Positions 26,344-34,066 of a stretch of 64,000 bases of DNA are shown piece after piece (the first letter of the stretch is position 1; each line of letters opens with the position of its first letter). Source of the stretch: GCA-2687025 sp964473525 (GTDB taxonomy: Bacteria > Poribacteria > WGA-4E > GCA-2687025); NCBI GenBank assembly GCA_964473525.1, contig CAYYPK010000019.1, forward strand, positions 62,001 through 126,000, written 5' to 3'. Under the pieces are notes generated by a model. The model did no database searches. It was not told where the DNA came from and saw only the letters and a list, made by a program, of their open reading frames with translations. The translations under genes were made by a program, and so were the position numbers.

Positions 26344-27546
26344 ATGAGCACGACCACCCGCGAGTATCTCGCCCGCTCTGTCTGTTCCAGAGAGGGACTT
26401 GACCGGTTCTTCGACGCCAACGCGCATAACTGGGCCACATTCGACCCCGAGCTAGGGTACGTGCGCCAGCCGTCCGTGCAGCGCAATGGGTTGGACGGTA
26501 GCTTCGCGATCCGCCGCGATGGGCCGCTCGGCGAGCGTCGCATGCTCAACTATCCCGCGCAGCCGTGCCGCATCACCACATACGGAAACAGCTTCACGCA
26601 GTGCGATCAGGTCAGCGACGGCGAGACGTGGCAGGAATACCTTGCCGCCCATCTGGGAGAGCCGATCCGCAACTACGGCGTGGGCGGGTACGGAGTGTAT
26701 CAGGCGTACCGGCGCATGCTGCGCGAGGAGGCGGATTCGGAGTACGTGATCCTCAACGTCTGGTCGGACGACCACTACCGCAGCATCTACTCCTGGCGCA
26801 CCCTCCACATGCCCGGGTACGGTGAGATGCTGAGGGACACGGCGGACGTGGAAGACTCAGGCTACATGTTCCACGCCAACCCGTGGGCGCACCTCCGAAT
26901 GAACCTCGACACGGGCGAATATGAGGAGCAGCCGAATCGCTGTCCGACGCCCGAGTCGCTCTACCAGCTCTGCGAAGCCGACCAAGTCGTGGAGGCGTTC
27001 CAGGACGATGTCGAGGTGCAAGCGCGGCTCGCGACGCAGCGCGCGACCGACGTGCGCTTCGATCTCCTACAGCGGCTTGCCGACGCGCTCGGGGAGCGCG
27101 CGGACTTCAGCTCGCCCGAAGCCGCCGCCAAGACCGGCAGCGCGCTGCTGACCGCCTACGCGCTTCGGTCAACGATGTGGGTCGTCCAGAAGGCGGCCGC
27201 ATTCGCCGCGTCGTCGGGCAAGAAGCTCATGGTGGTGACGAGCTACATGAGCTCGGACGTGGTAGCCGCGTGCCACGGACGCCCGCGCTTCGACCAGCCC
27301 TTCGTGGACTACCTCGTCGACAACGACGTGCTGTTCGTCGACAGCCTGGCCAAGCACGTCGACGACTTCTCGCAGTTCGGATGCACGCCGGAGGAGTACG
27401 CCGCGCGGCACTACATCGGGCACTACGCGCCGACGGGCAACCACTTCTTCGCGTTCGCGCTGAAGGACGAGGTCGTCGATTGGCTGGACCCGAAGCCACC
27501 CGCGTACCGCTTCGACACGCCACCTCGGCCAGGTGAGTTCGTCTAG
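26344..27546 (+). CDS. SGNH/GDSL hydrolase-like protein
   Basis: 400 aa from an ATG after GAGGACG. SGNH blocks can be traced: block I TYGNSFTQCDQV (Ser in GNS rather than GDS, about residue 80), block II RNYGVGGYGVYQAY (the conserved Gly), block III ILNVWSDDHYR (the conserved Asn) and a late GNHFFA (around residue 362) that may supply the catalytic His. No signal peptide. SGNH enzymes are esterases, lipases or carbohydrate deacetylases; the substrate is unknown. The assignment rests on motif order. Confidence 0.7.
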   Translation: MSTTTREYLARSVCSREGLDRFFDANAHNWATFDPELGYVRQPSVQRNGLDGSFAIRRDGPLGERRMLNYPAQPCRITTYGNSFTQCDQVSDGETWQEYLAAHLGEPIRNYGVGGYGVYQAYRRMLREEADSEYVILNVWSDDHYRSIYSWRTLHMPGYGEMLRDTADVEDSGYMFHANPWAHLRMNLDTGEYEEQPNRCPTPESLYQLCEADQVVEAFQDDVEVQARLATQRATDVRFDLLQRLADALGERADFSSPEAAAKTGSALLTAYALRSTMWVVQKAAAFAASSGKKLMVVTSYMSSDVVAACHGRPRFDQPFVDYLVDNDVLFVDSLAKHVDDFSQFGCTPEEYAARHYIGHYAPTGNHFFAFALKDEVVDWLDPKPPAYRFDTPPRPGEFV

Positions 27547-27580
27547 GCGTAGGTTGGGGTGGCGGCGTCGCCGGCGACGG

Positions 27581-28546
27581 TCACTCCTGGGCGTAGATGT
27601 CCTCAATCGCCTGCGCGGTCTTCAGGCCGTCCTCACCGGCGCATATGTTGGGCTCGCCGTCGCGGACGTGCGCGACGAAGTTCTCGATGAGTCCGGTGTG
27701 CGTGAACGGCAACCGGGGCTGCGCGAGGTCCGTCACGCGGCCGCCTTGCTCCAGGGTCAGCGCGCCGCTGTCCAGCCCGATACACCGAAGCGCCCCACTG
27801 GTCCCGTAGATTTCGAGGTCGTCGACCGGGGCTCCGACGTTCCAGTTGATGTTGACGCTGGCGTGCGTGCCGTTCACGAAGCGCAGCGCGAACGCGGCGG
27901 TGTCGTCCCCCGGGTAGTCCACGTGCACGTTGGCGGCGTAACCACGCGCGGACTCGATCTCGCCCATGAGGTACGCGAGTAGGTCTACCCGGTGACAGCC
28001 GGTCTCGGCCAGCACGCCGCCTCCACTGATGGTGGGATCTGTCCGCCATGCTCCCTCAGTACCGGGCGCGGGGTTGTAGTACCCCGAGTGGTTCACGCGC
28101 GCCAGGACGACCTGTCCGACAGCGCCGTCGGCCAGCAACGTCCTCATCTTCTGCACGTTTGGGTAGAGCCGTCGGTAGTAGGCGATCATCAGCGCGACGC
28201 CGTTCCGCTCGCACGCGTCGACCATTCGGCGGCACTCGCCCGTGTTCATCGCCATGGGCTTCTCGCAAAGGACGTGCTTGCCCGCGTTCGCCGCTTGCAC
28301 CGTCTGCTCACAGTGGACGTCCGGCGTCGTAGCGACGTAGACGGCGTTCACGTCCGCGTCCGAGATCAGGTGGTCTGCGTCCGAGTAGGCGCGCCTCGCG
28401 CCGTGCCTCGCGGCGAAGTCCTCCGCCTTGGCCGCGTCGCGCCGCATGACGGCAACCAACTCGGAGCCGTCCACTTGGTAGAGCGGCGGGCCGCCCTTGC
28501 GTTCTGCCACGTCGCCGCACCCCAAGATGCCCCATCGCAACGCCAT
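27581..28546 (-). CDS. Gfo/Idh/MocA family oxidoreductase
   Basis: 321 aa. The N-terminal Rossmann fold GILGCGDVAE binds NAD(P); VYVATTPDVHCEQTVQAANAGKHVLCEKPMA holds the catalytic Lys of the EKP motif. The C-terminal alpha/beta domain (SGGGVLAETGCHRVDLLAYLMG) contains the DxxxH-like substrate-site segment GCHRVD. Family members oxidise sugars, inositols or sugar nucleotides; many are encoded near sulfatases in polysaccharide-degrading bacteria, but here the neighbours do not define a substrate. Confidence 0.9.
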   Translation of the reverse strand: MALRWGILGCGDVAERKGGPPLYQVDGSELVAVMRRDAAKAEDFAARHGARRAYSDADHLISDADVNAVYVATTPDVHCEQTVQAANAGKHVLCEKPMAMNTGECRRMVDACERNGVALMIAYYRRLYPNVQKMRTLLADGAVGQVVLARVNHSGYYNPAPGTEGAWRTDPTISGGGVLAETGCHRVDLLAYLMGEIESARGYAANVHVDYPGDDTAAFALRFVNGTHASVNINWNVGAPVDDLEIYGTSGALRCIGLDSGALTLEQGGRVTDLAQPRLPFTHTGLIENFVAHVRDGEPNICAGEDGLKTAQAIEDIYAQE

Positions 28547-28989
28547 ATCGGCTCTCCGGCTGCAATTCCAGTAGCTCTGCGTCCAGGTGGCGTGCAGTTT
28601 GCCAGAATCGGCAGGCGAGGCAAGCGCGGCCTGGAGCGGTACCCAGAGAGCAGAGCCGCGGAGGGAGCCCGCCGCCCGCTGTACCTACCTACTTCACTGC
28701 CCCAAGGTACCCCACCGCCGCGCCCGTACTGCGTAAGGCAACGAGTGGGTTGACAGCAACGTATCCGAAAGGTTAAGCTGTGCCAAGATGAGGAGGTCGT
28801 CTCCGTACGCGGCCTAATACCTGTTGACATAGCGCAGTGTGACGTCGGCACACATCCTGGGTGCACGCCTGTCCGGTGGGCGTGCTTGGGAGAGGACTCG
28901 CGGCCTCGCCCCACAGCGTGTTCGGCGCCAGCTTATATGGGTTGACGGACCTGTTGCGTGTCCCGCCGGACAGCAGGGCAGCGAAGTAG
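28547..28989 (+). other. Intergenic leader upstream of the eCIS cluster
   Basis: About 440 bases between the divergent oxidoreductase gene and the first eCIS gene. No gene is supported. Two exact TTGACA boxes occur (28750-28755 and 28824-28829), and the sequence is locally less GC-rich. Any transcript from here would carry a 150-200 base untranslated leader before the cap gene at 28990. Confidence 0.5.
28750..28779 (+). promoter_or_regulatory. Candidate promoter for the eCIS operon
   Basis: TTGACA (28750-28755) followed after 18 bases by TAAGCT (28774-28779), a weak 3/6 -10. The perfect -35 with a poor -10 could fit an activator-dependent promoter. The second TTGACA at 28824 has no matching -10. 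This is the only promoter-like sequence found upstream of the 28-kb unidirectional cluster. Confidence 0.3.
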
Positions 28990-29565
28990 ATGATCTACAC
29001 GGCGCTGGACCACATTCGAGACGAGCTGAACCAGTCCTTCCGGTACCAGCAGGATACCGGCGAGGACCGCGTGGTCGTGTCGAACATCGTGGAGCAGGAC
29101 GGCAGCGTGCCGCCGCACGTGGACAACAAGGTGCTCATGTTCCTCGTGAACATCGAGAAGGAGACGGCGGGGTCACAGCGGGCCGCGCCCGCCCCAACCG
29201 GCGAAGGGCCGGCTGCCGTCTACGGGCCGCCTCTGTGCCTGAACCTGCACGTCATGTTTGCCGCGCACTTCAGCGGCGACAACTATGACGAGTCGCTCAA
29301 AGCGATTTCGCACACGGTGAGCTTCTTCCAGAGGCGACGAGAGCTGCATCCAGATGTGGTGGAGGGCGCCGCAGGGCGGATCGACCGCATCGTGATGGAC
29401 ATCGAGAACCTGGACATTCGCGATCTGGGGAGCCTGTGGGGCGTCCTGAGTGGCAAGTACCTCCCGTCCGTGCTTTACAAGGTGCGCATGGTGGTGTTCG
29501 CTTCGCCGGACGTGAGCGACGTCGAGTCCACGATCACGAGCGTCGAGACACGCATTGGCGGGTAG
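28990..29565 (+). CDS. eCIS cap/terminator protein, DUF4255 (Pvc16-N, Afp16-like)
   Basis: 191 aa. It starts MIYTALDHIRDELN and continues with KVLMFLVNIEKE, PLCLNLHVMFAAHFSG and YDESLKAISHTVSFFQ, all typical of DUF4255 (PF14065). In Afp and PVC, Afp16/Pvc16 caps the distal end of the sheath-tube and fixes particle length together with the tape measure. A variable loop (about 55-75, AAPAPTGEGPAAV) interrupts the domain. The ATG lacks a strong Shine-Dalgarno. First gene of the cluster. Confidence 0.93.
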   Translation: MIYTALDHIRDELNQSFRYQQDTGEDRVVVSNIVEQDGSVPPHVDNKVLMFLVNIEKETAGSQRAAPAPTGEGPAAVYGPPLCLNLHVMFAAHFSGDNYDESLKAISHTVSFFQRRRELHPDVVEGAAGRIDRIVMDIENLDIRDLGSLWGVLSGKYLPSVLYKVRMVVFASPDVSDVESTITSVETRIGG

Positions 29566-29579
29566 GGGTCGACGGCGGC

Positions 29580-30431
29580 ATGGCCAAGTACGTTGTGGCA
29601 TTCAGCGTGGAGGCGCGACACGACTTCTTTGATGGCGCGTGCGCGCCGGTCACTTTCGAACTGGCGTCGGAGACCGCGGACATGGCGCGCCGGCGAGGCC
29701 TCGTGGTGCGCCACTCCGTGGGCGGGCTGGTAGTTCTGTACGACGCGGATCGACCGTCGGTGATGCGACCCGACGCGACGGATGTCGAGTCCGGGCTCAG
29801 CTTCGTGTTTAAGGCATTCGCGACGGACGCTCGGTTCGGCGTCTACACGGAGCCAGGGGTTGGGGGAAGCGAGGAGTTGCTGTATCTGCGCGCGCGCGGG
29901 TCGGAAGAGCGGGACGACCCGTTGCGGTTGCACAGCGAGGCGCGCGTGTCTGACGCGGACGCCGAGCCGTTGGACTCCCCCGCCCTGATGGGTGTCCTGG
30001 ACGCGCGCGACCGCTTGGCGCCGCCGGTCTGCGTCGTCGACATCCGCGTCCATACGGACGGACAGGCGCGCGGTGGAGGCGCCTACCACATGACCTTCGG
30101 CGCGCGCGAGACGTACTGGAAGTACTACGTCCAGGGCAATGGACGGCGCGACAGTCTTCGCGTTGCTGACGCGGCGGACGAGACCGTGTTCGACGCTCTG
30201 GGCGCCGCGCGTTTACCCAACGGCCGGGATGCTCTGGCGTTCCGATCCAGAACTCCCATCGCGCTGTCGGCGGCCCGTAAGCGCCGTTTCCAGTTGCGGA
30301 GCAACGGAGTGGGCGCCGGTACTGATCGCGTGCTGATTCAGCGGCTGCCCTGCGCCGCTGCGGACAGACTGTCCAGGGAATCCATCGATGGCGCCGAACG
30401 CTTCGTGTCGGAAGTGTTCGTGAGCTGCTAA
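29580..30431 (+). CDS. eCIS-associated protein of unknown function between cap and sheath
   Basis: 283 aa from the ATG at 29580, 14 bases after the cap stop. It is mixed alpha/beta with no signal peptide or TM helix. The N-terminus KYVVAFSVEARHDFFDGACAPVTFEL and later ARGGGAYHMTFGARETYWKYYV and RTPIALSAARKRRFQLRS look like structural strands; no enzyme motif is visible. I do not recognise the family. Position between cap and sheath suggests a particle part or assembly factor, for example a second cap component. Confidence 0.75.
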   Translation: MAKYVVAFSVEARHDFFDGACAPVTFELASETADMARRRGLVVRHSVGGLVVLYDADRPSVMRPDATDVESGLSFVFKAFATDARFGVYTEPGVGGSEELLYLRARGSEERDDPLRLHSEARVSDADAEPLDSPALMGVLDARDRLAPPVCVVDIRVHTDGQARGGGAYHMTFGARETYWKYYVQGNGRRDSLRVADAADETVFDALGAARLPNGRDALAFRSRTPIALSAARKRRFQLRSNGVGAGTDRVLIQRLPCAAADRLSRESIDGAERFVSEVFVSC

Positions 30432-30453
30432 TTACGGGAACAGGAGGCCGACC

Positions 30454-32094
30454 ATGGCCGTCATGAAAACGCCCGGCGTGTATGTGGTTGAGAAGGATGC
30501 CTTCCCCAGTTCAGTGGTCGAGGTCGAGACCGCCGTGCCGGCGTTCATCGGATACACTGAACGCGCGGACAACAAGGGAAGGGCCCTGGCAAACAAGCCG
30601 TGGCCGATTGCCTCGATGGCGGAGTACCACACGTACTTCGGGGGGCCGCCGACACCGCTGTTCGACATGACGGCGGGAGCCGGAGCCGCCGCGGACGACG
30701 CTGGGGATGCCGGCGCCACTGACGACGCTGACACCGATGCGGACGAGGACGGGAACGGCGATGACGCCGCCACCGCGACGGCCGTGACCCCCGTGGTGAC
30801 GACGGCGGGCGCCGCAGAGGTGGCCGCGTTCAGCTTCGATGGGCAGCCCTACGAGCTCTCGCAGACCACCCAGGAATACCGCCTGTACTACAGCATGAAG
30901 CTGTTCTTCCAGAACGGCGGCGGCCCCTGCTACATCGTCTCGGTCGGAACGTACGAGGACGACATTGAGCAGGATCCCATCGTCAAGGCGTTCGAGCTCC
31001 TTCTGAAGGAGGAAGTGCCAACGATGGTCGTCATCCCGGAGGCGGTGTCTCTGGGAGACGCGAGCTGCATCGCGATCCAGCAGGCTGCCCTACAGCACTG
31101 CGGGATGGACATGCGCAATCGCGTGGCGATTCTGGATATCCACAGCGGGTACCGGGACCGCAAGGCTCCACAGGGCGACTGCGTCCAGGCGTTCCGCGAC
31201 GCGCTCGGGGTGAACTTCCTCAACTACGGCGTCGCATACTACCCGTGGTTGGAGACCTCGGCGATACCGCTGAAGGATCTGGGTCTCCGGAACTTCACCG
31301 CGAGCGGCCTCGACGCTCTGAGGTCGGCGCTCAGCGCCGAGCTGGCGGCCGCCGGGCTTGCCGAAGACGACCTGAAGCGCAGGCAGGCGCAGGGCGAGAT
31401 CAACAAGATCGGGACCACGGAGTCCGACCAGGAGGTCGACGAGCTGCAGAAATCGCTCGACGCGGTCAGCCCACAGCTCTACGACATCGTCCGGACGGAA
31501 ATCAAGGACAAGCTCAACCTGATGCCCCCGAGCGCCGCCATGGCGGGCGTCTACACGATGGTGGACAACACGCGCGGCGTGTGGAAGGCCCCCGCGAATG
31601 TGAGTCTGAGCGGCGTCGTAAAGCCGGCGGTGAACATCAACCACGCCGAGCAAGAAGACCTGAACGTCACGCCGCAGGGCAAATCCATCAACGCGATCCG
31701 GCCGTTCTCGGGCGAGGGTGTCTTGGTCTGGGGTGGCCGCACGCTGGACGGCAATAGCCTGGACTGGAAGTACGTGAACGTGCGCCGGACGATGATCATG
31801 CTCGAAGAGTCCATCCGCATGGCCGCGAAGCGGTACGTCTTCGAGAACAACAACGCGCAGACTTGGGTCGCGCTGGGCAGCATGATCGGGAACTTCCTCA
31901 CCGGGATCTGGAAACGCGGCGGTCTGGCGGGTGGAAGCCCGTCGGACGCGTTCAGCGTCCATGTCGGGCTGGGGCAGTCGATGACGCCCGTGGACATACT
32001 CGACGGGATCATGCGCGTCACGGTGCTTGTCGCGATCACGCGACCGGCTGAGTTCATCGAGATCACGTTCCAGCAGAAGATGCAGGAATCGTAG
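30454..32094 (+). CDS. eCIS contractile sheath protein (Afp2-4-like)
   Basis: 546 aa from an ATG after CAGGAGG. The N-terminus KTPGVYVVEKDAFPSSVVEVETAVPAFIGYT and the C-terminal FLTGIWKRGGLAGGSPSDAFSV are hallmark phage-tail-sheath segments, and RFSARNNA-type handshake strands are expected at both ends. Residues 73-122 form a low-complexity insertion, with 12 acidic residues in positions 81-104, placed in the outward-facing domain. It is the only sheath gene; Afp and PVC have three. Polymerises around the tube and contracts to drive it out. Confidence 0.96.
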   Translation: MAVMKTPGVYVVEKDAFPSSVVEVETAVPAFIGYTERADNKGRALANKPWPIASMAEYHTYFGGPPTPLFDMTAGAGAAADDAGDAGATDDADTDADEDGNGDDAATATAVTPVVTTAGAAEVAAFSFDGQPYELSQTTQEYRLYYSMKLFFQNGGGPCYIVSVGTYEDDIEQDPIVKAFELLLKEEVPTMVVIPEAVSLGDASCIAIQQAALQHCGMDMRNRVAILDIHSGYRDRKAPQGDCVQAFRDALGVNFLNYGVAYYPWLETSAIPLKDLGLRNFTASGLDALRSALSAELAAAGLAEDDLKRRQAQGEINKIGTTESDQEVDELQKSLDAVSPQLYDIVRTEIKDKLNLMPPSAAMAGVYTMVDNTRGVWKAPANVSLSGVVKPAVNINHAEQEDLNVTPQGKSINAIRPFSGEGVLVWGGRTLDGNSLDWKYVNVRRTMIMLEESIRMAAKRYVFENNNAQTWVALGSMIGNFLTGIWKRGGLAGGSPSDAFSVHVGLGQSMTPVDILDGIMRVTVLVAITRPAEFIEITFQQKMQES

Positions 32095-32162
32095 ACCGCT
32101 CGGAGGAGCGTGGGATAGATCGGCCGTGAAACGCGTCACGGCGCATCCAGGGAGGCCGACTC

Positions 32163-32621
32163 ATGGCAGACGATGGTTCCGCCCAATCCACCAATGTGTG
32201 GCCGATACCGAAGTTCCACTTCTCGGTGAAGTGGGGCGACCAAGACATGTCGTTCCAGGAGGTCTCGGGCCTGGATGTCGAGGCCCAGGTCATCGAGTAC
32301 CGCCACGGGGACAGTCCCGTGTTCTCGACGATCAAGATGCCGGGCATCGTGCAGGGAAGCAACGTCACGATGAAGAAGGGCGTGTTCAAGTCGGACAACA
32401 ACTTCTGGGCGTGGTACTCCCAGATCAAGATGAACACGATCGCGCGCATCGCCGTGACGATCAGCCTGCTCGACGAAGCTGCCGCGCCGACGATGGTCTG
32501 GAAGCTCACGAACGCGTGGCCGACCAAGATCACCGCGACGGACATGAACGCCGAGGGCAACGAGGTCGCTATCGAGGAGATCGAGATCGCCCACGAGGGT
32601 CTCACGATCGAAAACGCGTAG
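32163..32621 (+). CDS. eCIS inner tube protein (Afp1-like, gp19/Hcp fold)
   Basis: 152 aa. KFHFSVKWGDQDMSFQEVSGLDVEAQVIEYRHG is the canonical T4 gp19/eCIS tube signature, followed by MPGIVQGSNVTMKKGVFKSDNNFWAWY and a C-terminal EGNEVAIEEIEIAHEGL strand. Forms the hexameric rings of the tube through which cargo is loaded and delivered. The ATG at 32163 follows GGGAGGCCGACTC; the gap to the sheath gene is 68 bases. Confidence 0.96.
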   Translation: MADDGSAQSTNVWPIPKFHFSVKWGDQDMSFQEVSGLDVEAQVIEYRHGDSPVFSTIKMPGIVQGSNVTMKKGVFKSDNNFWAWYSQIKMNTIARIAVTISLLDEAAAPTMVWKLTNAWPTKITATDMNAEGNEVAIEEIEIAHEGLTIENA

Positions 32622-32729
32622 CGCCGTCGCTACCGCGCGATGTTGGATCCTGGCCGGATCGCTTGGTCCGTTCCGGCCAGGGCGGTCGCACGGCTCGGCC
32701 CGGCGCCGCATGGCATGGGAGGACGTGCA

Positions 32730-33209
32730 GTGCAGAGCCTCGCATCCAAGCTCATTGACTCGTTTACGTACCCTTTACCCGCGTTCCATTTTCGGGTGAG
32801 CGTTGGGCCCATCCCGTCCCCCGTGGACATGTCGTTCCAGGAGGTGAGTGGGATTCAGGCCGGGTTTGAGACCGAGGAAGTACAGGAAGCGGGCGAGAAT
32901 CAGTTCACTTGGCAGCTTCCCACGGGCTTGAAGCAGAAGCCGCTGACGCTCAAGCGTGGCGTCATGTCGATTCCGTCGCCACTCATGGTGTGGTGTGCCA
33001 GCGTGCTCGAGTCTGGCTTGGCGAAGCCGATCAAGACGAAGACAGTCTGGGTCTTTCTGCTGAACGAAATGGGGATCCCTGTCATGACCTGGAGCTTCGC
33101 GAACGCTTACCCGGTTCGCTGGGAAGTGGGGAGCTTCTCATCGACGAAGAACGAGGTCGCCGTCGAGACGATCGAAATGTGCTACACGGTCTGCTCCAAG
33201 GTGGTCTGA
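32730..33209 (+). CDS. eCIS second tube protein (Afp5-like)
   Basis: 159 aa from a GTG at 32730, chosen because GGGAGGA lies at ideal spacing; the frame is open to 32640 and an ATG at 32715 is possible. FTYPLPAFHFRVSVG, VDMSFQEVSGIQ and LTLKRGVM mark the same fold as the main tube protein, and WSFANAYPVRWEVGSF with EVAVETIEMCY matches the Afp5-type tube initiator that joins baseplate to tube. It ends CYTVCSKVV with two Cys. Confidence 0.92.
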   Translation: MQSLASKLIDSFTYPLPAFHFRVSVGPIPSPVDMSFQEVSGIQAGFETEEVQEAGENQFTWQLPTGLKQKPLTLKRGVMSIPSPLMVWCASVLESGLAKPIKTKTVWVFLLNEMGIPVMTWSFANAYPVRWEVGSFSSTKNEVAVETIEMCYTVCSKVV

Positions 33210-33244
33210 GCAGGCGGGCGGCGGTCGCAGGCTGAGGAGACCCT

Positions 33245-33418
33245 ATGCCGGTGGAGATCGGGCAGTTGGTCGTGAAGTCCACGGTGCAACCGGAGGACAC
33301 CAGCGACACGGATGACTGCGAGGAGCGGGCGTCGGACATGGACGAAGTGAGAGACGAGATCATGCGGCGATGCAGGCAGATGGTCCTCGACTTGCTGCGC
33401 GAACGACGGGAACGGTAG
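33245..33418 (+). CDS. eCIS small protein, DUF5908 (Afp6-like)
   Basis: 57 aa: starts MPVEIGQLVVKSTVQ and ends MVLDLLRERRER. The M-P-[VIL]-E-I-x-[EQ]-L-x-[VI]-[KR] opening is the DUF5908 signature, a tiny protein found between the second tube protein and the LysM adaptor in most eCIS loci. The C-terminal half is one charged helix with two Cys in the middle of the chain. An ATG of the next gene follows the stop directly (TAGATG). Confidence 0.88.
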   Translation: MPVEIGQLVVKSTVQPEDTSDTDDCEERASDMDEVRDEIMRRCRQMVLDLLRERRER

Positions 33419-34063
33419 ATGCTGGAAGGCTCGGGTAAGAAGCTCAAGTTCGCCTCGGACGACGGTTCCAAGACCTATGAGGTGATGCTGAACCCCAAGG
33501 AAATCAAGACCGGGGGCAGCATCAAGTACAACACGAAGAGCGCGCAGGGGGAGACCGAGACCGAGGCGAAGTTCCAGGCGTACTGCCCCAGCAACCTGGA
33601 TCTGGAAATCGTCATCGACGGCACGGGCATCGTGGACGACAAGCGGACGGATGTCGACGCGGAAATCGCCGCGCTACGCGAGGTCGTCTACAACTTCGTC
33701 GGTCCGAAGCACGAGCCCAGCGCCGTCAGAGTTACCTGGGGAGTTCTCAACTTCCGAGGTCGGCTCACGTCCCTGGACACGACGTACACGGTCCTCACGT
33801 CGGAGGGGAAGCCCGTGCGGGCCGTCGTGAAGATGGCTTTCATCAGCTCCGTCGCCAGCGATGAGTCGGCGGTGCGCGCTGGCAAGTCGTCGCCAGATCT
33901 GGCCCATCTCGTCGAGGTCACCGAGGGCGACACGCTGCCCCTGCTGTGTCAACGCATCTATCAGGATCCGTCGTACTACGCCGAGGTGGCGAAGGTGAAC
34001 GGCCTCACGGATTTCAGGCGTCTCAAAGCGGGCGCGCAGCTCGCCTTTCCGCCGCTGAGGTAG
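33419..34063 (+). CDS. eCIS LysM-domain tube/baseplate adaptor (Afp7-like)
   Basis: 214 aa. N-terminal part FEVxLNP-like (TYEVMLNPKEIKTGGSIKY) and a middle beta domain, then a C-terminal LysM module (about 167-213: VEVTEGDTLPLLCQRIYQ, LAFPPLR). In T4 and eCIS this protein (gp53/Afp7 type) links the spike/tube initiator to the wedges. It abuts DUF5908 upstream and the spike gene downstream (3-base gap), so translation is probably coupled. Confidence 0.93.
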   Translation: MLEGSGKKLKFASDDGSKTYEVMLNPKEIKTGGSIKYNTKSAQGETETEAKFQAYCPSNLDLEIVIDGTGIVDDKRTDVDAEIAALREVVYNFVGPKHEPSAVRVTWGVLNFRGRLTSLDTTYTVLTSEGKPVRAVVKMAFISSVASDESAVRAGKSSPDLAHLVEVTEGDTLPLLCQRIYQDPSYYAEVAKVNGLTDFRRLKAGAQLAFPPLR

Positions 34064-34066
34064 TCC

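Noticed and set aside
28824..28829. Second TTGACA as an independent promoter
   Set aside because: No hexamer resembling TATAAT occurs 16-18 bases downstream; kept only as part of the leader description.
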